Origin: Pseudomonas sputi
GTDB taxonomy: Bacteria; Pseudomonadota; Gammaproteobacteria; Pseudomonadales; Pseudomonadaceae
NCBI RefSeq assembly: GCF_021603585.1
Contig: NZ_BQHI01000023.1
Coordinates: forward strand, 1-64,000
Reading direction: 5' to 3'
Length of the DNA: 64,000 nt
The notes beneath the pieces are model-generated. The model made no database searches and was not told the origin of the DNA. It worked only from the letters and a program-made list of their open reading frames with translations. Positions 27,622 to 36,337 of this stretch are shown here, piece after piece (position 1 is the first letter of the stretch; every line of letters begins with the position of its first letter). The position numbers and the translations under genes are program-made.

Positions 27622-27728
27622 GATCGCTCCCACGCTCTGCGTGGTAGCGCTTCCCCGGACGCTCTGCGTCCGCTTTTGGGACGCGGAGCGTCCCTGGCTG
27701 CATTCCCACGCGGAGCGTGGGAACGATC
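27622..27728. repeat. GATCGTTCCC composite palindromic repeat, long copy
   Basis: A 107-bp copy with left arm GATCGCTCCCACGC (one change), internal GGACGCTCTGCGTCC / GGACGCGGAGCGTCC palindrome and right arm GCATTCCCACGCGGAGCGTGGGAACGATC. It starts 9 bp after the hrpA stop. The rest of the 319-bp gap to 27931 shows no gene and presumably holds the promoter of the FabH-like gene. Confidence 0.9.
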
Positions 27729-27931
27729 AGCAAAAGGCGCCAAAAGCCAAGGTTTATGGCAAACTTCGCGCCTATAAACGCCGGCCCCGCGGTTTTGAGC
27801 CTTCTCGAACGCGGGCGAGGTCGGAATAAAGCGATGCCCGGTTTTTGCGTCCCTTGATACGGGAATGGACCCTTTGCGTGTTGGCACGTCGGTGCCAGCA
27901 CTTTCTGCCTGAACAGATTAGAGAAACGACC

Positions 27932-29053
27932 ATGCATAACGTCGTCATCAGCGGCACCGGCCTGTACACCCCGGCCAACAGCATCTCCAACGAAGAGCTG
28001 GTGCAGTCTTTCAATACCTACGTCGCCCAGTTCAACGCGGACAACGCCGAAGCGATCGCCAGCGGCGAAGTCCAGGCCCTGACCGAGTCCAGCGCCGCGT
28101 TCATCGAAAAGGCTTCGGGCATCAAGAGCCGCTTTGTCATGGACAAGGACGGCATCCTCGACCCTGCGCGCATGGCGCCACGCTTGCCGGAGCGTTCCAA
28201 CGACGAATGGTCGGTGCTGTGCCAGATGGCCATCGGTGCTGCCGAACAGGCCCTGCAGCGTGCGGGCAAGACCGCCGCCGACATCGACGGCGTGATCGTC
28301 GCCTGCTCCAACCTGCAACGCGCCTATCCGGCCATCGCCATCGAAGTCCAGGAAGCGTTGGGCATCCAGGGTTTCGGTTTCGACATGAACGTTGCCTGCT
28401 CGTCGGCCACCTTCGGCATCCAGCAAGCGGCCAACACGGTGCAACTGGGCCAGGCCCGGGCGATCCTGATGGTCAACCCGGAAGTCTGCACCGGCCACCT
28501 GAACTTCCGTGACCGCGACAGCCACTTCATCTTCGGTGACGCCGCTACCGCCGTGATCATCGAGCGCGCCGATCTGGCCACCTCCAGGCACCAGTTCGAC
28601 GTGGTCAGCACCAAACTGCTGACCAAGTTCTCCAACAACATCCGCAACAACTTCGGCTTCCTCAACCGCGCAGCGGAAGAGGGCATCGGCGCCCGCGACA
28701 AGCTGTTCGTGCAGGAAGGCCGCAAGGTGTTCAAGGATGTCTGCCCAATGGTGGCCGAACTGATCGGCGAACATCTGGAAGAGAACAAACTCAACGTCGG
28801 TGACGTGAAACGCTTCTGGCTGCACCAGGCCAACCTGAGCATGAACCACCTGATCGTGCGCAAGCTGCTGGGTCGCGAAGCCACCGAAGAAGAGGCCCCG
28901 GTGATTCTCGACACCTACGCCAACACCAGTTCCGCCGGTTCCGTGATCGCGTTCCACAAATACCAGGACGATCTGGCGGCCGGTTCGCTGGCGGTGTTGA
29001 GTTCGTTCGGTGCCGGTTATTCGATTGGTAGCGTGATTCTGCGCAAGCGCTAA
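27932..29053 (+). CDS. Beta-ketoacyl-ACP synthase III-like enzyme (PA3286 type)
   Basis: A 373-aa thiolase-fold condensing enzyme. The Cys-His-Asn triad is C156 in MNVACSSATFG, H298 in WLHQANLSMN and N331 in YANTSSAGS. It is longer than housekeeping FabH (about 320 aa) because of an insertion near residues 35-85. Size and the downstream sigma/anti-sigma pair match the P. aeruginosa gene order around PA3286, whose product was reported to draw beta-oxidation intermediates such as octanoyl-CoA into fatty-acid synthesis; the same role here is inference by similarity and position. GAGAAACGACC precedes the ATG. A hairpin at 29132 lies between it and the sigma gene. Confidence 0.9.
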   Translation: MHNVVISGTGLYTPANSISNEELVQSFNTYVAQFNADNAEAIASGEVQALTESSAAFIEKASGIKSRFVMDKDGILDPARMAPRLPERSNDEWSVLCQMAIGAAEQALQRAGKTAADIDGVIVACSNLQRAYPAIAIEVQEALGIQGFGFDMNVACSSATFGIQQAANTVQLGQARAILMVNPEVCTGHLNFRDRDSHFIFGDAATAVIIERADLATSRHQFDVVSTKLLTKFSNNIRNNFGFLNRAAEEGIGARDKLFVQEGRKVFKDVCPMVAELIGEHLEENKLNVGDVKRFWLHQANLSMNHLIVRKLLGREATEEEAPVILDTYANTSSAGSVIAFHKYQDDLAAGSLAVLSSFGAGYSIGSVILRKR

Positions 29054-29131
29054 GAGCGAGTTCATTTCCTCTTAATCGCGCTGACGTTTCCTACAGCCGA
29101 ATCGGCGCGAACGCTGTAATTTTCGAACGTG

Positions 29132-29155
29132 GCGGCAGGCGAATAGTCCTGCCGC
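29132..29155 (+). terminator. Hairpin between FabH-like and ECF sigma genes
   Basis: GCGGCAGG-CGAATAGT-CCTGCCGC is a perfect 8-bp stem followed by TATCATTTTC. The weak T run makes it a poor terminator or an attenuator ahead of the sigma gene. Confidence 0.5.
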
Positions 29156-29190
29156 TATCATTTTCGAAGTCAGGAACAGGGGATTGATGG

Positions 29191-29802
29191 ATGGCCGTTG
29201 ACGACACCCGATTGCTTGAACGTCTGCTCGCCGGTGAGCAAAAGGCTTTCAAGGAACTGGTCAGTACCTATCAAAGCCCCATGCGTGCGGTGGCCTACGC
29301 GATTGTCGGTCAGCGCCATGTCGAAGAAGTGGTACAGGATGCCTGGCTATCCGTGGTGCGCAATATCGGCCGTTTCGAGGGGCGCTCCAGCCTCAAGACC
29401 TGGCTGCTGACCATCACCGCCAACTCGGCCAAGAGCCGCTACAAACGAAATCGTCGCGAAGTGTTGCTGGATGATCTGCCGTCCCCCCACGGCACCATCG
29501 GCGACGATCGATTCTCTCCCGGCGACGGTCACTGGCTTGTCGCCCCGTTCGCCTGGCACCAGGACACGCCCGAAGCGCTGCTGACCGAAGGCGAACTGCG
29601 TGAATGCCTGGAGCATACGTTGCTCAGTCTCTCCGAACTTCAGAGCAGTGTGCTCACGCTGCGCGAGCGTCAGGGCCTGGAACTTGAGGAGATCTGTAAT
29701 CTTCTGGAGATCTCGCTCTCCAATGTCCGCGTGCTGCTGCATCGGGCACGTTTGAAGGTCTTCGCGACCGTGGAGCATTTTGAGGAGACCGGCGAATGTT
29801 GA
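29191..29802 (+). CDS. ECF-family RNA polymerase sigma factor
   Basis: A 203-aa sigma factor with only region 2 (about residues 20-90, including VVQDAWLSVVRNIGRFEGRSSLKTWLLTITAN) and region 4 (about 130-190, LLSLSELQSSVLTLRERQGLELEEICNLLEISLSNVRVLLHRAR), which defines the ECF class. The linker carries an unusual acidic and aromatic stretch (residues 90-128). It overlaps by 7 bp the downstream gene for a zinc-finger anti-sigma factor. The unit probably responds to envelope or oxidative stress, and the neighbouring FabH-like gene and porin are reasonable targets, though no promoter consensus was confirmed. Confidence 0.93.
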   Translation: MAVDDTRLLERLLAGEQKAFKELVSTYQSPMRAVAYAIVGQRHVEEVVQDAWLSVVRNIGRFEGRSSLKTWLLTITANSAKSRYKRNRREVLLDDLPSPHGTIGDDRFSPGDGHWLVAPFAWHQDTPEALLTEGELRECLEHTLLSLSELQSSVLTLRERQGLELEEICNLLEISLSNVRVLLHRARLKVFATVEHFEETGEC

Positions 29803-30032
29803 CCTGCAAGGAGCAAGTGGCGCGATCCAGCGATTATCTCGATGGCCAGTTGAGCTTTCGCGAGAAGCTGATGGTGCGTCATCACCTGATGTTCTGCCGC
29901 AATTGCCGGCGTTTCATTCGCCAGATGCGTTTGATGCAGGCGACGTTGCGGGCGATGCCGCAAAAGCCTGAAGAGGGCGTGGAGGCGTTGGCCGAGCAGC
30001 TGGCAGCGCTGCGGCGCAAGGATAGTTCCTGA
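29796..30032 (+). CDS. Zinc-finger (zf-HC2) anti-sigma factor
   Basis: A 78-aa cytoplasmic protein of the ZAS/zf-HC2 type. The HxxxCxxC zinc signature is HLMFCRNC at about residues 29-36, with C4 as the probable fourth ligand. It has no membrane segment, so unlike RsrA-linked membrane anti-sigma factors it would work in the cytoplasm, possibly as a redox switch that releases the sigma factor on oxidation; that is inference from the family. ATG 29796 lies inside the last codons of the sigma gene, giving tight coupling of the pair. Confidence 0.88.
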   Translation: MLTCKEQVARSSDYLDGQLSFREKLMVRHHLMFCRNCRRFIRQMRLMQATLRAMPQKPEEGVEALAEQLAALRRKDSS

Positions 30033-30037
30033 AAACA

Positions 30038-30095
30038 CAGACTGGCGCGGCCGCAGCGAACGGATGATGGGGATCGCTGCGGTCGCGCCAGTCTG
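30038..30095. repeat. Long inverted repeat between convergent genes
   Basis: A 22-bp stem with one mismatch (CAGACTGGCGCGGCCGCAGC onward, pairing with its complement up to 30095) around a 14-base loop. It starts 5 bp after the anti-sigma stop. There is no T run, so it is probably a factor-independent mRNA end block or a REP-like element. Confidence 0.75.
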
Positions 30096-30108
30096 TTGAA
30101 CGAAAGCA

Positions 30109-30170
30109 GCTTCAAGTTTCGAGCCTCAAGCTGCAAGTGAGGCATTCACTTGCAGCTTGAAACTTGCCGC
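30109..30170. repeat. REP-like cruciform, CAAGCTGCAAG family
   Basis: CAAGCTGCAAGTGA at 30127-30140 pairs with TCACTTGCAGCTTG at 30146-30159 around GGCAT; outer arms CAAGTTTC and GAAACTTG extend the structure. It lies 15 bp beyond the porin stop (minus strand). This sequence type differs from the GATCGTTCCC family. Confidence 0.75.
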
Positions 30171-30184
30171 TTGCCACTGTTCTT

Positions 30185-31507
30185 TTAGAACTTCGCTTCC
30201 GCATCCAGCTGCAGGGTGTTGGTGTCTGCGTCACGCTGGGTACGGCTGGAGAAGTCGGCCTTGGTCAGGAAGTAAGTCGCACCGATCGCGAAGTTCTTGT
30301 CGATGTCGTAGCCGACCTTGAACTTGTGGCCGCGGGAACCGGTGGTGCCGTTGGCGAAGTCCGAATCGGTGAAGGCGCCGACCACCGCGTTGCGCTGCAC
30401 GTCACGATAGTTGTAGTCGAGGTTCAGGCCGAAGACTTTCGACTTGGCACCCACCAGCCAGGCGGTGTCCTGGTCGGTCACGGCATCGTTGTTCTTCACG
30501 TACTGACCGTAGAACGACAGCGGCATCGGCAGGCCGCCGATGTCGACCTGGCTGAAGCCTTCGTACAGACGGAATTCGTTGTTCGCCGAGTTGCCGTTGA
30601 CGGCCAGGGCGCACGGCGTGGAGGTGCCGGTGCAACGGCTGTCTTCGTCGTTCTGATAGGCGTAGACGCTGCCGCCCAGGGTCAGTTTCAGGTTGTCGGT
30701 GATGGCGAAGCGGCTGCCCAGCTGGCCGGCGGTCAGGCGCAGGTCGTGACGGAATTGCACGCCGTCGCCGTCGACGTTGTCCTTGAGGTTGTAGTTACCC
30801 AGGCTGCCGAACAGCTCGACGCTGCTGCCCAATGGATACTTGTAGGTCACGGCCAGACCTTCCGGGTTGATGTCGCTGTCCCAGATCACGTCGCCCATGC
30901 TCACCCACGGTTGCAGCATCTTGCCGCCGATGATGTGCAGGTTCTTGATCTGATCCGGGTGGTAGTCGATATAGCCCAGGTCGAGCCAGATCTGCTTCTT
31001 GTCGAAGTAGTTGTCCTGGTCCTGGTTGGTCGAACGGGCGTCGTCGCCGCCGCCGGTGGCGATACGGATGCCGGTGTCCACTTGCGGGTTGATCTCGGTG
31101 TACGCACCCAGACGGGCACGGATGCGCTGGCGATCCTTGTCGCGGCCGCCGTTGTTCGGTTCGCCGTCGATCTTGATGGTTTCCTGACGGATACGCACAT
31201 CGCCCTTGAACTGGGTCTTGGCGGCCCAGGCCAGTTTCTGGTCGAAACTGCTGAGTTCGTTGGCTTTCTTCGCGGTCGCCGCGATTTGCTCGTTGGTCTC
31301 TTGCTGCGCCTGCTGCGCGATTTGCTGGGCCTTCTGATCCTTGGCCAGTTCAGTTTGCAGTTCAACGTACTGCGCCTGGGATATCGAACCGTTAGCCTTG
31401 AGCATGTCGAGCAGTTTGGCGTCAACTGCGGCACTGGCCGGTACACTCATGGCCAGCAACAGGCCACCGCACAGGGCCGCCGCAGTTTTCGTGGAAGCAA
31501 GACGCAT
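30185..31507 (-). CDS. Outer-membrane porin (Porin_5-like)
   Basis: A 440-aa outer-membrane protein. A signal peptide (residues 1-26, ending VPASA) is followed by an N-terminal coiled-coil segment (about residues 28-85, KLLDMLKANGSISQAQYVELQ onward) that may trimerise or reach the periplasm, then a beta-barrel of alternating strands. The barrel ends with a C-terminal Phe (DAEAKF), the BAM recognition residue. It matches the putative porin family with a coiled-coil N-terminus that is common in pseudomonads. The substrate is unknown. GGAGATTGCT precedes the ATG. A CTGTCATAAAC half-site lies upstream, discussed with the rejected items. Confidence 0.86.
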   Translation of the reverse strand: MRLASTKTAAALCGGLLLAMSVPASAAVDAKLLDMLKANGSISQAQYVELQTELAKDQKAQQIAQQAQQETNEQIAATAKKANELSSFDQKLAWAAKTQFKGDVRIRQETIKIDGEPNNGGRDKDRQRIRARLGAYTEINPQVDTGIRIATGGGDDARSTNQDQDNYFDKKQIWLDLGYIDYHPDQIKNLHIIGGKMLQPWVSMGDVIWDSDINPEGLAVTYKYPLGSSVELFGSLGNYNLKDNVDGDGVQFRHDLRLTAGQLGSRFAITDNLKLTLGGSVYAYQNDEDSRCTGTSTPCALAVNGNSANNEFRLYEGFSQVDIGGLPMPLSFYGQYVKNNDAVTDQDTAWLVGAKSKVFGLNLDYNYRDVQRNAVVGAFTDSDFANGTTGSRGHKFKVGYDIDKNFAIGATYFLTKADFSSRTQRDADTNTLQLDAEAKF

Positions 31508-31789
31508 AGCAATCTCCGAAGATGAAAAGGGGATGGCTGAACCATCCTGGGCACAACCGACGGTTTGACGGTCGGAAAACAGTGTCCGGGTAGAACCCGG
31601 CGCTCTAAAAACAGGCGCCAGTATCGCGATGGTTTATGACAGAGCAGTGGCACGATGATGGCAGGTTGATGACGATACAAAACTGCCGTGAACTATTGAT
31701 CTAGAGCGCTGTCGCGAACTCGGGCGTGGGCAACGGTCAGCCGATCAGCGATACTCGCCGGGCGTTCACGCCCGAAAGTGGAGAGGAAA

Positions 31790-32914
31790 ATGCCGCTGCA
31801 ACGTCTGCACAAACTGTCGGAAATTCCAGCCTCCGACTGGGATGTTCTGGTCCCGCAAAACCAGCCGTTTCTGCGCCACGCCTTTCTGGCTTCGCTGGAA
31901 GACAGCGGCAGCGTCGGCCCGCACACGGGCTGGCAAGCGGAGCATTTGCTGCACGTCGACGCGGGGCGCGTGATCGCGGCGCTGCCCGGTTATCGCAAAT
32001 GGCATTCCTACGGCGAATATGTTTTCGATCACGGCTGGGCCGATGCCTGCGCCCGGGCCGGCATCGATTACTACCCCAAGTTTTTGAGCGCCGTGCCGTT
32101 CAGTCCGGTCAGCGGCCCTCGGTTGTTGGCAGCGAATGTCGAAGATGGGTTCGAACTGCTCAAGAGCCTGCCGGGCTATCTGGAAATCGAAGAACTCTCC
32201 AGCGCCCACATCAACTTCACCGACGCGTTCACCGATGCCGCCATGGCCGAGCAACCGGGCTGGCTGCAACGCATCGGCTGTCAGTATCACTGGCAGAATC
32301 GCGGCTACCGCGACTTTCAGGACTTTCTCGACGTGCTCGCCTCGCGCAAGCGCAAACAGATGCGCAAGGAGCGCGAGCAAGTGGCGGGGCAGGGCTTCGA
32401 GTTCGAATGGCTGGAAGGCCGCGAGCTGGACGAGGCGCAGTGGGATTTCGTCTACGCCTGTTACGCCAACACCTACGCGGTGCGTCGGCAGGCGCCGTAC
32501 CTGACCCGGGAATTCTTCAGCCTGCTGGCCGAGCGCATGCCGGAATCGATCCGCGTGGTCCTGGCCCGCCAGGGCTCACGGCCGGTGGCGATGGCGTTCA
32601 GTCTGGTGGGCGGCGACAGCTTCTACGGGCGCTACTGGGGATGCCTGGCCGAGTTCGACCGGCTGCACTTCGAGACCTGTTTCTATCAGGGCATGGACTA
32701 TGCGATTGCCCAGGGTTTTCAGCGTTTCGATGCCGGCGCCCAGGGCGAGCACAAGCTGATTCGTGGTTTCGAACCGGTGATCACCCATTCCTGGCATTAC
32801 CTGCGCCACCCCGGGCTGAAAGCCGCAGTCAAAGACTTCCTGCACCAGGAGCGCACCGGTGTGCTCGCCTATGCCGAAGAGGCGAGGAGCGCCTTGCCGT
32901 ATCGACAGGCCTGA
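31790..32914 (+). CDS. FemAB-like / GNAT acyltransferase (DUF482 family)
   Basis: A 374-aa cytoplasmic protein of the peptidoglycan-biosynthesis-like GNAT family (DUF482), related to FemAB aminoacyltransferases. Two GNAT-like halves are visible: the first ends with the RKRKQMRKEREQV stretch (residues 182-196), the second contains ALPVAMAFSLVGGDSFYGRYWG-like strands and the FETCFYQGMDYAIAQGF helix. The true acceptor is unknown. ATG 31790 follows GAGAGGAA; a GTG at 31778 is the alternative. It converges with aqpZ, the stops being 16 bp apart with no intrinsic terminator between them. Confidence 0.82.
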   Translation: MPLQRLHKLSEIPASDWDVLVPQNQPFLRHAFLASLEDSGSVGPHTGWQAEHLLHVDAGRVIAALPGYRKWHSYGEYVFDHGWADACARAGIDYYPKFLSAVPFSPVSGPRLLAANVEDGFELLKSLPGYLEIEELSSAHINFTDAFTDAAMAEQPGWLQRIGCQYHWQNRGYRDFQDFLDVLASRKRKQMRKEREQVAGQGFEFEWLEGRELDEAQWDFVYACYANTYAVRRQAPYLTREFFSLLAERMPESIRVVLARQGSRPVAMAFSLVGGDSFYGRYWGCLAEFDRLHFETCFYQGMDYAIAQGFQRFDAGAQGEHKLIRGFEPVITHSWHYLRHPGLKAAVKDFLHQERTGVLAYAEEARSALPYRQA

Positions 32915-32929
32915 TCCTCGCCGGCTCCT

Positions 32930-33625
32930 TCAGCTGTCTTCCTTGCCCAGCCAGCGATAGAGCACGCCGCCGACCACCGCACCGAGCAGCGGCGCGACCC
33001 AGAACATCCACAACTGCGCGATCGCCCAGCCACCGACCATCAGCGCCGGGCCCGTGCTGCGGGCCGGGTTGACCGAGGTGTTGGTCACCGGGATCGAGAT
33101 CAGGTGGATCAACGTCAGGGCCAGGCCGATGGCAATCGGTGCCAGGCCGGGCGGGGCGCGTTTGTCGGTGGCGCCGAGGATGATCACCACGAACATGGCG
33201 GTCATCACCAGCTCGGTGACGAAGCCGGCGGCCATCGAATAGTTGCCCGGCGAGTGCTCGCCATAACCGTTGGAGGCCAGGCCGTTGGCGACGTCGAAGC
33301 CTTCCTTGCCGCTGCCGATGTAGACGATCAGCGCCGCCGCGAGGATCGCCCCGATCACTTGGGCAATGATGTAGGCAGGCAGCTCTTTGGCCGGGAATCG
33401 GCCGCCGACGGACAGACCGACCGACACCGCCGGGTTGAGGTGACAGCCGCTGATGTGGCCGATGGCAAACGCCATGGTCAGCACCGTCAGACCAAACGCC
33501 AGGGCCACCCCCAGCACGCCGATTCCCAAGGGTGAAGACGCGGCAATGACCGCGCTGCCGCACCCGCCCAACACCAACCAGAACGTACCCAACAACTCAG
33601 TGACTGAACGTTTGAACAGAGACAT
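32930..33625 (-). CDS. aqpZ: Aquaporin Z
   Basis: A 231-aa water channel with six membrane helices and two half-helices. Both NPA boxes are present: HLNPAVSVG near residue 62 and [12 protein letters not shown] near residue 182. The SVNPAR and the surrounding aromatic/arginine residues suit a strict water channel rather than a glycerol facilitator, and the N-terminus [16 protein letters not shown] matches E. coli AqpZ. The ATG at 33625 follows AAGGACTCTCTC; the longer frame to 33748 has no conserved residues. A terminator at 33758 lies upstream and belongs to convergent reading from the other side. Confidence 0.95.
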   Translation of the reverse strand: MSLFKRSVTELLGTFWLVLGGCGSAVIAASSPLGIGVLGVALAFGLTVLTMAFAIGHISGCHLNPAVSVGLSVGGRFPAKELPAYIIAQVIGAILAAALIVYIGSGKEGFDVANGLASNGYGEHSPGNYSMAAGFVTELVMTAMFVVIILGATDKRAPPGLAPIAIGLALTLIHLISIPVTNTSVNPARSTGPALMVGGWAIAQLWMFWVAPLLGAVVGGVLYRWLGKEDS

Positions 33626-33757
33626 GAGAGAGTCCTTGATAGACGTGCTATCGAGACTGCATCGAGTGGTGCTTCCCTGCAGACTTACGACAGGTTCCAT
33701 TCCGGAGCCTTCGCTGATTACAGCAGGGTTTATGCAAATTTCCAGCAAGCGATAAAA

Positions 33758-33799
33758 AACCGCCAGAGCCCGTAGTTAAGGGGCTCTGGCGGTTTTTTT
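33758..33799 (+). terminator. Strong inverted repeat with T tail
   Basis: AACCGCCAGAGCCC and GGGCTCTGGCGGTT form a 14-bp stem, with T runs on both strands. It separates the ABC-exporter gene, transcribed leftward and ending at 33851, from the aqpZ promoter region, and so would end the ABC transcript on the minus strand. Confidence 0.85.
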
Positions 33800-33808
33800 C
33801 TTCCTGTT

Positions 33809-33839
33809 GATCGTTCCCACGCGGAGCGTGGGAACGATC
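33809..33839. repeat. GATCGTTCCC palindromic repeat, short copy
   Basis: A perfect 31-bp short form, GATCGTTCCCACGCGGAG followed by CGTGGGAACGATC, equal to the two ends of the long copies joined without the middle. It lies 11 bp beyond the ABC-exporter stop. An identical copy is at 62609. Confidence 0.92.
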
Positions 33840-33850
33840 AGTAGCGCGGT

Positions 33851-35683
33851 TCAATCGATGCCGACAAACCCTCCGGTCTGATGCGCCCACAGCCGCGCAT
33901 ACAATCCGCCGTGGGCCAGCAGTTCGGCATGGTTGCCGCTTTCGGCGATCTTGCCGTTTTCCAGCACCACCAGCCGATCCATGCGGGCAATGGTCGAGAG
34001 GCGGTGGGCGATGGCAATCACGGTCTTGCCCTGCATCAGGGTTTCGAGACTTTCCTGGATTGCCGCTTCGACTTCCGAGTCCAGTGCCGAGGTCGCTTCG
34101 TCCATGATCAGGATCGGCGCGTCCTTGAGCAGCACCCGCGCGATGGAGATCCGCTGACGCTGACCGCCGGACAGTTTCACCCCGCGTTCGCCGACATGGG
34201 CGTCGAATCCGGTGCGTCCTTCGGCGTCCGACAGCAACGGGATGAACTCATCGGCGCGGGCCTTGCGCACCGCTTCCCAGAGTTCGGCGTCGGTGGCGTC
34301 GGGCTTGCCGTACAGCAAGTTGTCGCGGATCGAGCGGTGCAGCAGCGAAGTGTCCTGAGTGATCATGCCGATCCGCGCGCGCAGGCTTTCCTGGCCGACT
34401 TCGGCGATGTTCTGGCCGTCGATCAGGATCCGCCCGCCCTCGACGTCGTAGAGGCGCAGCAGCAGGTTGACCAGGGTCGATTTGCCGGCGCCGGACGGGC
34501 CGATCAGACCGATTTTCTCGCCCGGTTTGATGGTCAGGTTGAGGTCGCCGATGATGCCTTTCTTCTTGCCGTAGTGAAAATCCACGTGCTCGAAACGCAC
34601 TTCGCCACGGGCCACGGCCAGCGGTTGGGCCTGCTCCCGGTCGGTGACGCTGACCGGTTGCGAGATGGTCTGCAGACCGTCCTGGACCATGCCGATGTTT
34701 TCGAAAATGCCGGTGACCACCCACATGATCCAGCCGGACATGTTGACGATGCGGATCACCAGACCGGTGGCCAGGGCTATCGCGCCGACGCTGATCAGCG
34801 ATTGCGTCCACAGCCACAGGGCCAGCGCGGTGGTGCCGACGATCAGCAGGCCGTTCATGGTGGTGATGGCCACGTCCATGCTGGTGACCACGCGACCGGC
34901 CAACCGGGCTTTTTCGGTCTGTTCCTGAATCGCCTCGCGGGCGTAGTGCTGTTCGAAATTGGTGTGGGCGAACAGCTTCAGGGTGGCGATGTTGGTGTAG
35001 CCGTCGACGATCCGGCCCATCAGTTTCGAGCGCGCATCGGAGGCCTCCACCGAGCGGTCCTTGACCCGTGGCACGAAGTAATAAAGTGCGCCGATATAGG
35101 CGGCGATCCACGTCAGCAGCGGAATCATCAGGCGCCAGTCGGCCTCGGCGAACAGCACCAGTGAACTGATCGCGTAGATCAGCACGTGCCACAGCGCATC
35201 CACCGCTTGCACGGCGGAATCGCGCAGCGAGTTGCCGGTCTGCATGATGCGCTGGGCAATGCGCCCGGCGAAGTCGTTCTGGAAGAAATTCAGGCTCTGC
35301 TTGAGCACGTAACTGTGGTTCTGCCAGCGAATCAGGCTGGTCATGCTCGGGCTCAGGGTCTGGTGCACCAGCATGTCGTGCAGCGCCAGGAACAGCGGGC
35401 GCAGCAGTAACGCTACCACCGCCATCCACGCCAGTTCGACGCCGTGCACCTTGAAGAAATCGACGTTCGGCGTGCCTTGTGCAAGGTCGATGATGCGGCT
35501 CAGATAACTGAACAGTGCCACTTCGATCAAGGCACCGAACAGGCCGACGATCAGCAGGGCGACGAAGCTCGGCCAGACCTGCTTCAGGTAATAGGTATAG
35601 AAGGGCAGAACGCGGTCCGGCGGGGATGCCGTCGGGGCATCGCGGAATATGTCGATCAGTTGTTCGAAACGGCGATAGAGCAT
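33851..35683 (-). CDS. ABC exporter, fused permease and ATPase
   Basis: A 610-aa half-transporter. Six membrane helices occupy about residues 40-330. The ATPase domain has Walker A GPSGAGKST (about 400-408), the Q loop, the signature LSGGQRQR (about 510) and Walker B ILIMDEATSALD, then the switch His in IAIAHRLSTI. It would work as a homodimer. Substrate is not evident; MsbA-like lipid A flippase is less likely because the gene is not near lpxK and the sequence is of the multidrug/lipid exporter type. It follows ppiA on the same strand but a hairpin at 35725 separates them. Confidence 0.9.
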   Translation of the reverse strand: MLYRRFEQLIDIFRDAPTASPPDRVLPFYTYYLKQVWPSFVALLIVGLFGALIEVALFSYLSRIIDLAQGTPNVDFFKVHGVELAWMAVVALLLRPLFLALHDMLVHQTLSPSMTSLIRWQNHSYVLKQSLNFFQNDFAGRIAQRIMQTGNSLRDSAVQAVDALWHVLIYAISSLVLFAEADWRLMIPLLTWIAAYIGALYYFVPRVKDRSVEASDARSKLMGRIVDGYTNIATLKLFAHTNFEQHYAREAIQEQTEKARLAGRVVTSMDVAITTMNGLLIVGTTALALWLWTQSLISVGAIALATGLVIRIVNMSGWIMWVVTGIFENIGMVQDGLQTISQPVSVTDREQAQPLAVARGEVRFEHVDFHYGKKKGIIGDLNLTIKPGEKIGLIGPSGAGKSTLVNLLLRLYDVEGGRILIDGQNIAEVGQESLRARIGMITQDTSLLHRSIRDNLLYGKPDATDAELWEAVRKARADEFIPLLSDAEGRTGFDAHVGERGVKLSGGQRQRISIARVLLKDAPILIMDEATSALDSEVEAAIQESLETLMQGKTVIAIAHRLSTIARMDRLVVLENGKIAESGNHAELLAHGGLYARLWAHQTGGFVGID

Positions 35684-35724
35684 CAGATAACCGCCCGGAG
35701 CACGGGCTCTCCTTTTATCAGTGT

Positions 35725-35753
35725 GAGCGGCGCAGGATTGAGCTGCGCCGCTC
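35725..35753 (-). terminator. Hairpin after ppiA
   Basis: GAGCGGCGCAG-GATTGAG-CTGCGCCGCTC is a perfect 11-bp stem between the ppiA stop and the ABC-exporter start. Only a weak T/A-rich tail follows on the minus strand, so termination may be partial. Confidence 0.65.
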
Positions 35754-35770
35754 GATATGCCCTGTAAAGC

Positions 35771-36334
35771 TTAGTCGATGCGCTTGGCCGACTTGATGAT
35801 CACAGGGTCGACCGGCACGTTTTGCATGCCCTGTTTGGTGGTGGTCTGCGAGTTGACGATGATGTCGACCACGTCCATGCCCTTGACCACTTTGGCGAAC
35901 ACCGCGTAACCGGCGTCACGGCCCGGATCGAGGAAGGCGTTGTCGGCAACGTTGATGAAGAACTGGCTGGTGGCCGAATCCGGGTTGGAAGTACGGGCCA
36001 TCGACAGGGTGCCACGAACGTTATGCAGACCGTTGCTGGCCTCGTTCTTGATCGGGGCCTTGGTTTCTTTCTGCTGCATCTGCTGAGTGAAGCCGCCGCC
36101 CTGGGCCATGAAGCCAGGGATCACGCGGTGAAAAATCGTGTTGTTGTAGAAGCCGCTGTCGACGTACTCAAGGAAGTTCTTGGTACTGATCGGCGCCTTG
36201 ACCGGGTCCAGTTCGATTTCGATCTGGCCGTTGGTGGTGTCCAGCAGCACGTGCGGCGCTTTTGCCGGTGTGGCAGCCATCAGGTTGGCAGCGAACAGCA
36301 CGGTGCCGGCGGCGAGGGCAAGTTTTTTCAGCAT
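35771..36334 (-). CDS. ppiA: Periplasmic peptidyl-prolyl cis-trans isomerase A (cyclophilin)
   Basis: A 187-aa cyclophilin with a signal peptide (residues 1-20, cleaved after LMA) and so periplasmic. The cyclophilin fold motifs include [21 protein letters not shown] near residue 34, [16 protein letters not shown] near 71 and [18 protein letters not shown] near 111, with the catalytic Arg in FHRVIPGF. It speeds folding of exported proteins. It begins only 3 bp after the stop of the hydrolase gene, so the two are cotranscribed. The Trp typical of cyclosporin-sensitive eukaryotic enzymes is absent, as usual for bacterial PpiA. Confidence 0.94.
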   Translation of the reverse strand: MLKKLALAAGTVLFAANLMAATPAKAPHVLLDTTNGQIEIELDPVKAPISTKNFLEYVDSGFYNNTIFHRVIPGFMAQGGGFTQQMQQKETKAPIKNEASNGLHNVRGTLSMARTSNPDSATSQFFINVADNAFLDPGRDAGYAVFAKVVKGMDVVDIIVNSQTTTKQGMQNVPVDPVIIKSAKRID

Positions 36335-36337
36335 GGG

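Noticed and set aside
31632-31642. CTGTCATAAAC half-site of a Pho box upstream of the porin (minus strand)
   Set aside because: Only one half is present; the neighbouring 11 bases do not match a second CTGTCA repeat, so phosphate control is not claimed.
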